Positions 47,744 to 58,000 of a DNA stretch of 64,000 nt are shown one piece after another (the stretch's first letter is position 1; the number at the start of each line of letters is the position of its first letter). The notes under the pieces are model-generated. The model saw only the letters and a list, made by a program, of their open reading frames with translations. It was not told where the DNA came from and ran no database searches. The translations under genes and the position numbers were made by a program. The DNA is from CAYUVA01 sp964448115 [NCBI: uncultured bacterium] (GTDB lineage: Bacteria; CAYUVA01), in the NCBI GenBank assembly GCA_964448115.1, contig CAYUVA010000004.1, forward strand, positions 70,227 through 134,226. Direction: 5' to 3'.

Positions 47744-48724
47744 TTAGTGGGGGAAGGGATTGAATCCGTATTTACCCTCGAAGTGCCTCAAGAGGTAGGG
47801 AAACAAGTCCCAACTAATATGCGTATTGAAGCCGAAATATAAGAACAGCTCCACGGCACTCAATGGTACAGCGACCAACAGCAACATGGTGATAATCTGC
47901 GTGATGGTACTTAATCTATGTACTAACCCCAGCCCGGTAGCTGCCAGCACCAAAAAGTAAATAAACCCAAATACCCCAAAATAGGGAATGCGAAGCAATA
48001 GCAGGGAAATTGATGAGTAGCATAGAACAGCGATAGTCTCCTTAAGGTTTCCTTTTCCCATGAACACCATTACGAATAGATGACAGGTGGTCGCGAAACT
48101 GACCATGAATATCAGCGCTATCATGGCAAAGATGAAGGAGTCGGTGAATATCCTTATCCAGAAAATCTCTGCTGGTTGGTTACGCAAGCTGGGAGACAGG
48201 GAGTTAATCATAAGCCCAAGCCCAACTGATACCGCGCTAAAAAACAGGAGCGACTCATGGAAGGAAGCTGAAAAGTCCATTGTCCTGAAAAAATACATCG
48301 GCATCAGTAAGACCCTGACTGCCGATTCGATCAAACCCATCTTTTTCCTTTGAGATTGTGATTCTATGAGCAGTCTTTTCTTTTCCTGCTTGTCTAATTC
48401 ATACTTGAAACGATCTATCTGTGGCTTAGCTCCTTTTTTGTAAAATTTCAGTTCTACATTTCCGATGTTAAATGAATCTCCGTTACCAAGCACAACTGGG
48501 TCGCTTATCTTTTTTCCCTTGAATACGGTTCCGATAAAGGTTGCACAGTCTTTCAGATAATAATCGCCGCTCTCTTTCAGGTATATGATCTCTGCGTGGT
48601 GCTCGAATGCATTGGTTTCTGGGATCTCGATGTCAGCATTCGGGCTCCTGCCGATAACGCTAATATTATGTTTAAGATGGACTATCTTTTCCGAGGCATC
48701 GTTTTTTATTCTTACATAAGCCAT
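47744..48724 (-). CDS. FHA-domain membrane protein with Yip1 domain
   Basis: The protein has 326 residues. The FHA domain (about 1-97) has VIGRSPNADIEIPETNAFEH and HAEIIYLKESGDYYLKDC, the GR-S-N-D and SxxH-like positions that bind phosphothreonine. A charged linker follows, then a Yip1-type membrane domain of five segments (about 130-315; GKGNLKETIAVLCYSSISLL is typical). Binding of phosphothreonine suggests a Ser/Thr kinase elsewhere in the genome. Its location between thiL and the sigma factor may reflect envelope stress signalling (inference). Confidence 0.83.
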   Translation of the reverse strand: MAYVRIKNDASEKIVHLKHNISVIGRSPNADIEIPETNAFEHHAEIIYLKESGDYYLKDCATFIGTVFKGKKISDPVVLGNGDSFNIGNVELKFYKKGAKPQIDRFKYELDKQEKKRLLIESQSQRKKMGLIESAVRVLLMPMYFFRTMDFSASFHESLLFFSAVSVGLGLMINSLSPSLRNQPAEIFWIRIFTDSFIFAMIALIFMVSFATTCHLFVMVFMGKGNLKETIAVLCYSSISLLLLRIPYFGVFGFIYFLVLAATGLGLVHRLSTITQIITMLLLVAVPLSAVELFLYFGFNTHISWDLFPYLLRHFEGKYGFNPFPH

Positions 48725-48739
48725 GATTTAGCATCTGCT

Positions 48740-49750
48740 TCACAGGAGATGATCATATCCTAGAGACGATGGTAGCTCCGCTGGTTTGCCCTCTTCAAGC
48801 AATCGCAAACCCTCACCCTGGGGAGTTATCTCTCCTATAGGAGTAATCCTCGTATTGGAGCAAGATTCATAATTACTCATAAATTCTGCCAGTTCATCAG
48901 GGGGAACGGTGAAAAGCAACTCGTATTCATCCCCGCTGGAGAGTACATACTTAAGCGGATCTTCCCCCAATACTTGGGCGATTTTATTACAGTGCTCCCA
49001 TATCGGCAGCTTTTCGATCTTGATAACTGCGCCTGCTTTGCTTTCCTCGATTATGTGCCTGAGATCTGATAAAAGCCCGTCGCTGATGTCTATGCAGGCG
49101 CTTCGTGAGCAGGATGCTGCGATGCACAATCCTTCCTTGATCCTGGGGGTATGCGCGTAAAATTCATTTATGATCTGTCTGTCAGTGCCGGTGATCTCTG
49201 TGCTTTGCCTGGTCAGCTCGATGGCTGCGCAATGCCCCAGCGAGCCGGTAACGAAGATTACATCCCCCGGCTGGGCTGAGCTTCGCATCAGGACCTTATC
49301 CTTATGTGCAATGCCATAAACTGCTATTGATATGATAAGCATCCCCGGCTCTGAGGATGTAATGTTTCCGCCGTCTATATCGACACCATACATCGAGGTT
49401 ACCTCCAGAAAGCCATCATATAAGCCCTCTACGAATGATAGCTGCGTATCCTTGCTCAAGCCGAGCGAGACCAAGGCGTATTTTGGCTCACCACCCATTG
49501 CCGCGATGTCGCTCAGGTTTAGCATCATAGCCCTGAAGCCGAGCTGTCTAGGGGTAATGCGCCCCAGTACGAAGTGGCGCCCCTCGATGAGCATATCCGT
49601 GGTAGCCAGCGCTACCTTTCCATCTGGCAGTGGCTTGATCGAGCAATCATCGCCAACGGTTGGCATAGGCTGGCTATGCGCTGCTGTTCCCAGCAACTTC
49701 TGCCGAATGCGCCGAATCAGGGCAAACTCGCCAAGCTCACCTATCTTCAT
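48740..49750 (-). CDS. thiL: Thiamine-monophosphate kinase
   Basis: Phosphorylates thiamine monophosphate to the active diphosphate. The protein has 336 residues. Motifs include GEFALIRRIRQKL, VGDDCSIKPLPDGKVALATT DMLIEG (two adjoining metal and nucleotide loops), LSDIAAMGGEPKYALVSLGL, GGNITSSEPGMLIISIAVYG, VTGSLGHCA, CIDISDGLLSDLRHI and VLSSGDEYELLFTVP. Its start overlaps the lon stop by four bases, so it is translated after lon. Confidence 0.94.
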   Translation of the reverse strand: MKIGELGEFALIRRIRQKLLGTAAHSQPMPTVGDDCSIKPLPDGKVALATTDMLIEGRHFVLGRITPRQLGFRAMMLNLSDIAAMGGEPKYALVSLGLSKDTQLSFVEGLYDGFLEVTSMYGVDIDGGNITSSEPGMLIISIAVYGIAHKDKVLMRSSAQPGDVIFVTGSLGHCAAIELTRQSTEITGTDRQIINEFYAHTPRIKEGLCIAASCSRSACIDISDGLLSDLRHIIEESKAGAVIKIEKLPIWEHCNKIAQVLGEDPLKYVLSSGDEYELLFTVPPDELAEFMSNYESCSNTRITPIGEITPQGEGLRLLEEGKPAELPSSLGYDHLL

Positions 49751-52113
49751 TTGCTATCTTCTCTGGACTTGTAGAAGACATAGTTGATCACATCATCGAT
49801 ATCATCGAATAATTTAATGGCTATGCCCTTTTTGATATTAGATTCGATCTCATCGATATCGACCTTATTTTGGGCAGGCAGGATGAAAACATCCGCGCCG
49901 GCTCTTTTGGCAGCCAGCATCTTTTGCTTTATGCCGCCGATGCGCAGCACTCTGCCCCGCAGGGTTATCTCGCCGGTCATGGCGATATCCTTTGGCATCG
50001 GTATCTTGGTCAGAGCCGAATACAGGGAGCAGCAGATCGCTATCCCTGCGGAGGGACCGTCCTTGGGAATGGCTCCGGCGGGCACATGGATATGGATATC
50101 TACCTTTGAGAAATCGGTTTGGGGTATCTTCAGTTTCTCGGTGTTTGCTCTAAGGTGTGCCAAGGCAGCCATAGCGGATTCCTTCATCACTTCACCCAGC
50201 TGTCCGGTTAATGTAAGGTTCCCCTTGCCGGGCATGATCGTGGTCTCGATAAAGATGATATCTCCGCCGGTAGGCGTAACTGCCACGCCCATGACCACCC
50301 CCACCTTGTCCTCCATAAGCTCGGTTTCAGGGATATGCTGGGGAGGTCCGAGGTATTTGCCCAGGTTATTGACTGTTATCAGCTTCTTGCCCTTATCGCC
50401 CTCCACGATCTTGGTGGCTACCTTGCGACACAGGGTAGAGATGCTTCGTTCCAGGTTTCTCACCCCTGCTTCTCTGGTATAGCGGTTTATGATGCGGCGA
50501 ATAGCTCCTTGGCTAATATTGATCTGCTCCTGGGTGATGCCGTTTTCCTCGAGCTGCTTGGGTATAAGGAATTTATTTGCGATCTGCAGCTTTTCTTCCT
50601 CTATGTATCCGGGTAAGAAAAGAACCTCCATTCGGTCGATGAATGCAGGATGGATAGGCTCCAGCAGGTTAGCGGTGGTGATGAACATAACATTGCTCAG
50701 GTCAAAGGGGATCTCCAGGTAGTGATCTCTAAAATCGAAGTTCTGTTCTGGGTCGAGCACCTCGAGCAGTGCAGCCGACGGGTCTCCCCTGAAGTCGGCG
50801 CCGATCTTATCCACCTCGTCCATCATGAATACAGGATTATTCGATCCCGCCTGTCTTATTCCCTGTATGATCCTTCCCGGCAGCGCTCCCACGTAGGTTC
50901 GGCGGTGTCCCCTTATCTCCGCTTCGTCTCTCACTCCGCCCAATGATATGCGCACAAAGTTGCGCCCGAGGGCACGAGCAATCGACCTACCCAGCGAGGT
51001 CTTGCCGGTTCCAGGTGGACCAACGAAGCAAAGGATTGGTCCCTTCATCTTCTCCTTGAGCTGCCTTACTGCCAGGTATTCGATTATCCTCTCCTTCACC
51101 TTGTCGAGATCATAGTGATCCTCATCGAGTATCTTGCGAGCTCGCTTGAGATCAAGGTTGTCTTGGGTGGACTTCTTCCAGGGCAGCTCGATGATCCAAT
51201 CGAGATATGTGCGCACCACACCTGCCTCGGAGGATTCCGGATGCATCATCTCCAGGCGTTTGAGTTGCTTTAGTGCCACCTCCATTGCTTCCTTGGTGAG
51301 GTTTTCCTCATTTATTTTTTCCCTGTACTCCTCGATCTCCTTGCGCAGCTCATCCTCTTCTCCAAGCTCCTTTTGTATAGCCCTTAGCTGCTGGCGCAGG
51401 TAGTATTCCCGTTGAGACTTGTCCATCTCATCCTTGGCGTGGTCCCTTATCTCCTGTTGGATCTTGAGAAGCTCCAGCTCTTGGCTGAGGAACTCCGAGA
51501 CCCTCTTTAACCGTTTTATGGGATCAATGGTCGATAGTATCTCCTGTGATTGTTCGATATTGACCTCAAGGTTGGAGATGATGAGGTCGGCAAGCCTACC
51601 TGGGTCATCGATGGAAGCGGCGATGGCGAGTATGTCGGGTAGTATCTGTTTGCCTAGCTGTGAGGCTTGTTCCAGCATCTGCTTGGCGCTGCGCATCATC
51701 GCTTCGGTCTCCACGGTCTTTTTCAAGGTAGCAGGCGTCTCCACCTTCTCGATACGGGCTTGTATATATTCTCCGGATGTGATTTGGAGCACCCTGGCTC
51801 TAGATATGCCCTGCACCAGAGCCTTTACCTTGCCATCCGGTAATTTAAGCATTCGCATGATCACGGCTGCGGTGCCGATCTCATAAAGGTTTTCCATAGT
51901 CGGTTCTTCGACCGAGGCGTCCTTTTGGGTAACCAGGATCACCATACGGTTCTCGCTCAAGGCTTTATCCACCGCTTTCACCGACTTTTCCCTACCTATG
52001 AACAGGGGAAATATCATATAGGGGAATATCACCACATCTCTTAGCGGTATGAGCGGCAACTGGCTAGGCACATCGAATTTTTGTTCTTCTTGTTTTTGGT
52101 CAGCAGCTTCCAT
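49747..52113 (-). CDS. lon: ATP-dependent protease La (Lon)
   Basis: Degrades misfolded and regulatory proteins in the cytoplasm. The 788 residues are full length. The N-terminal substrate domain begins PLIPLRDVVIFPYMIFPLFI. The AAA+ domain has Walker A FVGPPGTGKTSLGRSIA (about 361), SLGGVRDEAEIRGHRRTYVG, and Walker B NPVFMMDEVDKIG. The protease domain has the catalytic Ser about 688 in DGPSAGIAICC and the Lys about 730 in GGIKQKMLAAKRAG. It lies 58 bases after hsp20, so a heat-stress operon hsp20-lon-thiL is likely. Confidence 0.97.
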   Translation of the reverse strand: MEAADQKQEEQKFDVPSQLPLIPLRDVVIFPYMIFPLFIGREKSVKAVDKALSENRMVILVTQKDASVEEPTMENLYEIGTAAVIMRMLKLPDGKVKALVQGISRARVLQITSGEYIQARIEKVETPATLKKTVETEAMMRSAKQMLEQASQLGKQILPDILAIAASIDDPGRLADLIISNLEVNIEQSQEILSTIDPIKRLKRVSEFLSQELELLKIQQEIRDHAKDEMDKSQREYYLRQQLRAIQKELGEEDELRKEIEEYREKINEENLTKEAMEVALKQLKRLEMMHPESSEAGVVRTYLDWIIELPWKKSTQDNLDLKRARKILDEDHYDLDKVKERIIEYLAVRQLKEKMKGPILCFVGPPGTGKTSLGRSIARALGRNFVRISLGGVRDEAEIRGHRRTYVGALPGRIIQGIRQAGSNNPVFMMDEVDKIGADFRGDPSAALLEVLDPEQNFDFRDHYLEIPFDLSNVMFITTANLLEPIHPAFIDRMEVLFLPGYIEEEKLQIANKFLIPKQLEENGITQEQINISQGAIRRIINRYTREAGVRNLERSISTLCRKVATKIVEGDKGKKLITVNNLGKYLGPPQHIPETELMEDKVGVVMGVAVTPTGGDIIFIETTIMPGKGNLTLTGQLGEVMKESAMAALAHLRANTEKLKIPQTDFSKVDIHIHVPAGAIPKDGPSAGIAICCSLYSALTKIPMPKDIAMTGEITLRGRVLRIGGIKQKMLAAKRAGADVFILPAQNKVDIDEIESNIKKGIAIKLFDDIDDVINYVFYKSREDSK

Positions 52114-52171
52114 AGTTCATTCCTCTCTCGTGATAGTGAGTATTATTTTAATTTATGGTTAGCTATCGAGT

Positions 52172-52648
52172 TTACTCTTCGACGATGACATTTATCTTTG
52201 CTACCGAGCCTCTGCGATCCTTTATCTTTGGAAGGGTAATTGCCAGGATTCCGTTTGTATAGACCGCCTTGATCCCCCTTGCATTTATAGGAGCGGGTAT
52301 GGAAATAACCCGCTTGAAGGCTCCAACCTGGCGCTCCATGAGGTAATATTTAGGGGTTCCCTCGCAGGGACCGCTTTTTTTCCTGCCCTGGATGGTGAGA
52401 ATATTCTGAGAGAATTCGATCCGAAAGCTATCCGGCTCGCTACCGGGAACCTCTACATTGAGGATATATTCATCCTCGGTCTCAAAGGCATCCAGCGGTG
52501 GCAGATAGAGATCGGTATCCTCCTCGATCCCCTGTTGTTCGAGAAAGTTCCTCAACTCGTCAACGATCTCGGTTAGTTCCATCTTGATGTTGGAGAACTC
52601 CTTGAGCCATAGGTTTCCGAATTTATAGTCAACCATTTTTCCGCTCAA
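52172..52648 (-). CDS. hsp20: Hsp20/alpha-crystallin family small heat-shock protein
   Basis: ATP-independent holdase chaperone. The 158 residues are typical. The alpha-crystallin domain (about 48-150) shows LDAFETEDEYILNVEVPG, FRIEFSQNILTIQGRKK, RQVGAFKRVISIPAPIN and the AVYTNGILAITLPK strand, followed by a C-terminal tail. It is the first gene of the stress block and has a promoter about 50 bases upstream. I see no CIRCE or sigma-32 type element there. Confidence 0.94.
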   Translation of the reverse strand: MSGKMVDYKFGNLWLKEFSNIKMELTEIVDELRNFLEQQGIEEDTDLYLPPLDAFETEDEYILNVEVPGSEPDSFRIEFSQNILTIQGRKKSGPCEGTPKYYLMERQVGAFKRVISIPAPINARGIKAVYTNGILAITLPKIKDRRGSVAKINVIVEE

Positions 52649-52697
52649 CTCCTGGTTTTTCTTTGACGATTCGATGTTTTTTCAATCATATACATAC

Positions 52698-52725
52698 ATT
52701 ATACTTCGATTAACCGATTATTCAA
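52698..52725 (-). promoter_or_regulatory. Sigma-70 promoter of hsp20-lon
   Basis: Read on the minus strand: TTGAAT (52720-52725), 16 bases, TATAAT (52698-52703). The predicted start near 52692 leaves about 45 bases before the hsp20 ATG. Confidence 0.7.
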
Positions 52726-52805
52726 TATTATCACTGAACTTTTCGTACCTATCCAGCCTTGCTTGAAAAGATCAATATGGTAATATTGAAAGGTTCAAAT
52801 GGATT

Positions 52806-54185
52806 ATGGGTTACCGGGAGCCTGGGAAGGATAACCGAGGCTATAACTATCCAGTTTACCCAAGGTTGCATGGTATGAGGAAGGTTTTAACGATACTCAT
52901 CGCAGTATGTCTTGTACTGATCGCCGGGCTGTTTGCTGTCGGGCAGTACTTTTCCCTATGGAGTGGAAGCCTCCTGAAGCCGAAAAAGCAGGTAGATATA
53001 CATGTCGAGGTTCAATTACACGATGATGATTTAGCTCCTATTAAACAGCATCTCCCAAAGAAGTACGAGATTCAGGTTACCTCCACTAACATGGAGAAGG
53101 GATTTTCTGGAACCTACATGACCGACATGAATGGCGATCTAAAGCTCTATCTTTTTACTGGCAGATATTCTTTTAATATCGACCAGACCATAATCCTATC
53201 CCAGGGGGTTTTCAGGCTCTACAGCGACCAGCTTAATAAAATAAACCTACAGGAGGATGTGAAGGTCGAGATTCCGCTTTTGGTCGAGGAGGAAAAGGAT
53301 GCTGAAAGGTTGATGAGACTCATAGATAGATCCCTTGCCCAAGGCGCTCTTGAAGATGCGAAGAGGATCTGCGATATGCTTACATATTCAGGTTACCAGG
53401 ACATGGTGCAATCCAAGCGGATGATGATCGAGTCGCTATATGATATGTTGGCTCTGACCGAGACTTTACCTACCAACGCATACCTTTCATTGATCCGGAT
53501 TTATAACCACATGCTGAGAACACTAGAAAATCACCTTCCTGGGCTGCCAACTGAAGAGCTAAAGATATCTCACAGTAATAGATTGATCTACCTTCAGAAG
53601 CGAATCAATACGTTACAGGAGATTCGTCGCCAGATAATCGAACAACACCTGGATGACTTCGAGAGCTTCTATCAGATCAGGCTGTATCCGATAGCCGCTG
53701 CCCAATGGGTAAAAATAATAGATGACAATGAGCTTTACGATTTAAACTATAGCCTCGAGCAACCGGTACAGAGCCGGCTGCTCCAAACCAGTGAAAAAGC
53801 AAATAGAGCTATTGAAAAAACTAGGCATATATTATATTTCAGGCTAAATAGAGCCAAGGATTACTATCAACATGGGAGACTAGACAAGTCATTGGAGCTA
53901 TTCTACCAGATCGATGACATCCTTTCCAGGTTACAAAGCCTGTTTGCTTCAGAAGGCTATATAGAAAAGCAGTGCCGCTCTTATATTCAGGATATTCTTA
54001 ACACCTACCAGGGCGATGAGGCATATAACATAAAAAATTACGTTCAAGCCGAAGCCTATTACCGGCGCATAGAGAACAGAACCGCTAGAATAAACGGTAG
54101 GCTGAAAAGGCTGGAAGCCTTGAATAAAGAAAAATCAAAACAAGGCATTCAACCGGTTGAGGATGCTAATTACAGCTTTTTATAG
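52806..54185 (+). CDS. Membrane-anchored helical protein of unknown function
   Basis: The protein has 459 residues, not recognised. A basic N-terminal tail is followed by a single TM (about 26-46, VLTILIAVCLVLIAGLFAVG), a small beta domain (60-150; VQLHDDDLAPIKQHLPKKYE, MTDMNGDLKLYLFTGRYSF), then about 300 residues of predicted helices with TPR-like pairs (DYYQHGRLDKSLELFYQIDD, YNIKNYVQAEAYYRRIEN). The chain would face the periplasm. It begins a run of five same-strand genes for surface glycosylation; only 15 bases separate it from the GT2 gene. It may be a scaffold or polymer-handling factor for that pathway (inference). Confidence 0.65.
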   Translation: MGYREPGKDNRGYNYPVYPRLHGMRKVLTILIAVCLVLIAGLFAVGQYFSLWSGSLLKPKKQVDIHVEVQLHDDDLAPIKQHLPKKYEIQVTSTNMEKGFSGTYMTDMNGDLKLYLFTGRYSFNIDQTIILSQGVFRLYSDQLNKINLQEDVKVEIPLLVEEEKDAERLMRLIDRSLAQGALEDAKRICDMLTYSGYQDMVQSKRMMIESLYDMLALTETLPTNAYLSLIRIYNHMLRTLENHLPGLPTEELKISHSNRLIYLQKRINTLQEIRRQIIEQHLDDFESFYQIRLYPIAAAQWVKIIDDNELYDLNYSLEQPVQSRLLQTSEKANRAIEKTRHILYFRLNRAKDYYQHGRLDKSLELFYQIDDILSRLQSLFASEGYIEKQCRSYIQDILNTYQGDEAYNIKNYVQAEAYYRRIENRTARINGRLKRLEALNKEKSKQGIQPVEDANYSFL

Positions 54186-54200
54186 GATCGGAATTGGTAA

Positions 54201-54971
54201 ATGAACAAAAATGTAGATGAAAAAAAGAGATATTATCTGTCAATAGTTATCCCGGCATATAATGAAGCCAAACGAATAGGTAGCACTTTGGAACATATAC
54301 TCGAATTCATGGCTAAAAAAGAATATGACTACGAGATTATCGTGGTCGATGATGGAAGCAAGGATAACACCTGCGAGGTAGTGAAAGAGAAAACAAGGGA
54401 CACAAAGGCGCGAATCCTGGTCAACGAGGTCAACCAAGGCAAAGGATATACGGTCAGCAGGGGAGTATTGGCTGCTGAGGGCGAATATGTCCTCTTCTCC
54501 GATGCTGATGAATCGACCCCTATCTCCGAGCTGGATAAGCTGATGGAGGCAGTAAAGCAGGGGTATGACATTGCCATCGGCTCCCGGGCGGTTGATAGAA
54601 GCACCGTCGAGGTGCCCCAAGCCTGGCTGCGCGACATGATGGGGAGAACCTTCAATCTCATCGTCAGGGCGGTGGTTATCGGTGGCATAAAAGATACTCA
54701 GTGTGGATTCAAGCTGTTCAGGGCTGAGGCGGCGAAAAAGATCTTCCCGCGACAAAGAATCACCGGCTTTTCATTCGATGTGGAGAGCCTATTTTTGGCT
54801 CGAAAATTCGGCTATAAGATCGTTGAGATCCCGGTTCGATGGATCAACTCACCCGCATCGACAGTTCACCCGATAAGGGATTCGGCAAGAATGTTCAGGG
54901 ATGTGCTTAGGATAAGGTGGATGGACTTAAAGGGGTTATATAACGATAATAATCCACAAAATAAGCGCTAG
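54201..54971 (+). CDS. GT2 polyprenyl-phosphate glycosyltransferase (Alg5/dolichyl-P-glucose synthase-like)
   Basis: The 256-residue GT-A enzyme has YLSIVIPAYNEAKRIGSTLE, the nucleotide-binding IIVVDDGSKDNTCEVV, the metal-binding YVLFSDADESTP (D-x-D), and TQCGFKLFRAEAAKKIF with GFSFDVESLFLARKFGYKI and VEIPVRWINSP. These are the landmarks of dolichyl-phosphate beta-glucosyltransferases and bacterial relatives, which make the polyprenyl-phosphate-linked sugar used by GT-C enzymes. No C-terminal TM is present. The neighbouring Agl23, YYY and GT39 proteins are plausible consumers of its product. Confidence 0.87.
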   Translation: MNKNVDEKKRYYLSIVIPAYNEAKRIGSTLEHILEFMAKKEYDYEIIVVDDGSKDNTCEVVKEKTRDTKARILVNEVNQGKGYTVSRGVLAAEGEYVLFSDADESTPISELDKLMEAVKQGYDIAIGSRAVDRSTVEVPQAWLRDMMGRTFNLIVRAVVIGGIKDTQCGFKLFRAEAAKKIFPRQRITGFSFDVESLFLARKFGYKIVEIPVRWINSPASTVHPIRDSARMFRDVLRIRWMDLKGLYNDNNPQNKR

Positions 54972-55012
54972 GAAACGCTAACATACTAGGTACGAAATAG
55001 ACTAGGGAGTTA

Positions 55013-58000
55013 ATGATGGGCGACCAAGATAATAATAAGACCAACCAACAGGGAGAGGTGAAAAGCTCGGCAAGGAGCAACCAGGGAGATAAAGCAAAGG
55101 CTGCCTTGGCAAAGAAGCCTACCGAGAGACGAATAGTTGCGACCTTGCGACCGGACCAGCTCTCCCTGATGAACATCTTCAGAGCCAACCGGTTTCTCAT
55201 TATTCTTGTAGGTATCCTTATCATTGCCTCCTTTGCCAGGCTGAACCATCTGGATGAGAAACCGTTCCACCATGACGAGAGCCTTTATTCCAAGTACTAC
55301 TGGCTGCTCTGGAAGGGGCATGGCTACGAGTACGATCCCATGCAGCACGGTCCCTGGCAGTTCCACTGGGGAGCTTTTATATTCTTTCTCTTCGGCGACT
55401 CGGACTGGACGGCGAGGCTGACCATCGCCTCGATCTCGATATTCTTCATCTGGCTATTATCTCGATTCAGACCTTTTATAGGGGAATCCTCAACCCTTAT
55501 CCTGTGTTCTCTCACTGCCATATCCCCGATAATGATGTATTATGGGAGGATGGTGCGTGAAGATCCGCACTTTTTGTTCTTCAATACCTTGCTTCCCTTG
55601 GCATATCTTTTCTGGCTGCGTACAAAGAAAAACATTTACCTGTACATTACCGTTGCCTCCTTCGCCATGCTCTACTGCATCAAGGAGAACGCCTTTGTCT
55701 CCACTTTAATATTCATTTCTTTTGCCGTGTTTTATGCGGTCTTCGAGACCTTCATAAAGAAGGAGGAAAGGGATAAGCGGCGCTGGACAAAGAAGTTACA
55801 AGAGGTCATAGTTCAGCATTCGTTCATAACCAAGCTCATCTTCGTGGTCGTATTATGGGGTACCTTCTTTTTCCTTTACGCCATCGGTCATATCAAGTAC
55901 AGCACCCTGTACCCGCTTTACAAGTGGGACAAGTATGTACAGACCTACTTCGGTGTCGTTTATGCGATCATTGCCTTCATCATAGGATATATGGTCTATA
56001 TCGGTGAGAAGGTAAGACTTGAGCGCAACAAGGAAAAATATCTTGGCTTACCGGCAGAGTTTTACCGTGATGGAAGAATATTCGCCATAGGCTTTGGCAT
56101 ATTCGTTGCGTTATGCGTTACCTTGTACACTTCCTTCGGCTCTAGTATCAAGGGATTTTGGGGGGGGGCTTTCAAGTGGTTCCCGTACTGGTGGAATCAA
56201 CATAGTATCCATAGGATCCAGGGACCCTTCCATTATTACATACCACACCTAGTGATCTACGAGGTACTTCCACTAATGGTCGTATTGGTGGTGTTGGCTT
56301 ACCGGATGTTAAAGGAGAAGTACTTCGCCCTGGCTTCGGTCTTCTGGCTGATAGTCTCCGCGGTGGTTGTACAGAGCGGCTGGGAGAAGCACCCGTTTTA
56401 CATACCTGATGCTCCTCAACTGTTCAAGACATGGCACTTTATGTTTCTTATATGGATACTTGGGGCGGGAACCTGGGCGACATTGACCTACTTCAGGGAT
56501 CGTCTTTATCTGCGAGCTTTCTTTGTCTGGTGGCTGGTAACTGCCTTTGCCATATACTCATACCTGCAGGAGAAGATCCCTTGGATGAACCAGCATATCC
56601 TGCTGCCCTTGATATTGCTTGCTGCTATATATATTGGAGATCTATTCAAATCAAAGCTCCCCGCGCCCTGGAGGGTTGCAGCCTGGGCGGGTATCTTTGT
56701 GCTTTCTCTTTACACGGTTCACAGCGCCTTCCTGCTCTCCTGGCGCAATGAGGCTGACCCCAGAGAGCAGATGGTCTATGTCCAGACCCATCCTGATATA
56801 TGCCTGATAGTTGATGAGATCGAGACCATAACCCGTCGCCTGGGCACTGGCAAGCAGACCAAGATATACATACAAGGCGACGCTGCCTGGCCGATGAGCT
56901 GGTACTTGCGCGACTACACCATCCCCTATGTAAGCGAGGTAACCACCGCTGATGCACCGATAATAATCTCGGACTGGGAGAAAAAGGATGAGTACCTGCC
57001 GCTTTTGACCGATTACATACCCAGAAGGCATCAGCTAAGATGCTGGTGGATACCGGAATGGAAGCACTTCTATGAGCCTAACGAGTCCTTCAATCACTTC
57101 ATGCGCAAGGTTATGCGTTACCTGCTCTACCGCGAGATGTTCCATCCGGAGATCTACGGCTCCAAGGATATAATCTTCTGGGTGCGCAGGGATCTCTACG
57201 AGTGGAACTGGAATAATAAGTATGGAGGACTTAAGACTACTGCCAAAACCAGGGAACAAACCACTGCCCAACAGGTTACCATACCAGAGGGACAGATCCA
57301 ACGAATAAAGCTGACCAGGTTGCTTCACTTCGGTAATCGGGGAGTCCTAGCCGGGCAGTTCCAGGAGCCTAAGGGTATAACTGTCGATAAACAGGGTAAC
57401 ATCTATGTCATTGACGGCAAATCGGCACGGGTACAGAAATTCTCCCCGCAAGGAAGGTATATTAAAGGTTGGGGTGAACCTGGAAAGGGCGAGGGTGAAT
57501 TTGATAAGCCATGTGGCATCTACTATGACCCGGTGCAGGATCTCGTCTATGTGGCTGATACCTGGAACCACCGCATCCAGGTCTTCGATACAGAGGGGAA
57601 ATTCCAGACCTTATGGGGCGACTCGACCATGTTCTGGGCGCCAAAGGATGTAATTACCGACAAATACGGCGATGTCTATGTTGTAGATACCGGCTATCAT
57701 CGCATCCACAAGTTCAACGGCAAGAACTACAAGGAGATAATCATCTTCGGGCAAAAGGGCAACAATGAGCGCGACTTCTTCGAGCCGGTCGGCATCACCA
57801 TCAAGGACAACACGCTTTACATTGCCGATACCGCAAACTCTGCCATAAAGGTCTATGATACCAACGGCAAGTTCCAGGCGAGCTACCCGGTGCCTGCCTG
57901 GACTGAGAATTACTATTCCGAACCGTACATTGCGGTTGACAAACAAGGTAACCTGCTGGTAACCGATGCCCCTGGAGCAAGGCTCATACTGGTCGATGCC

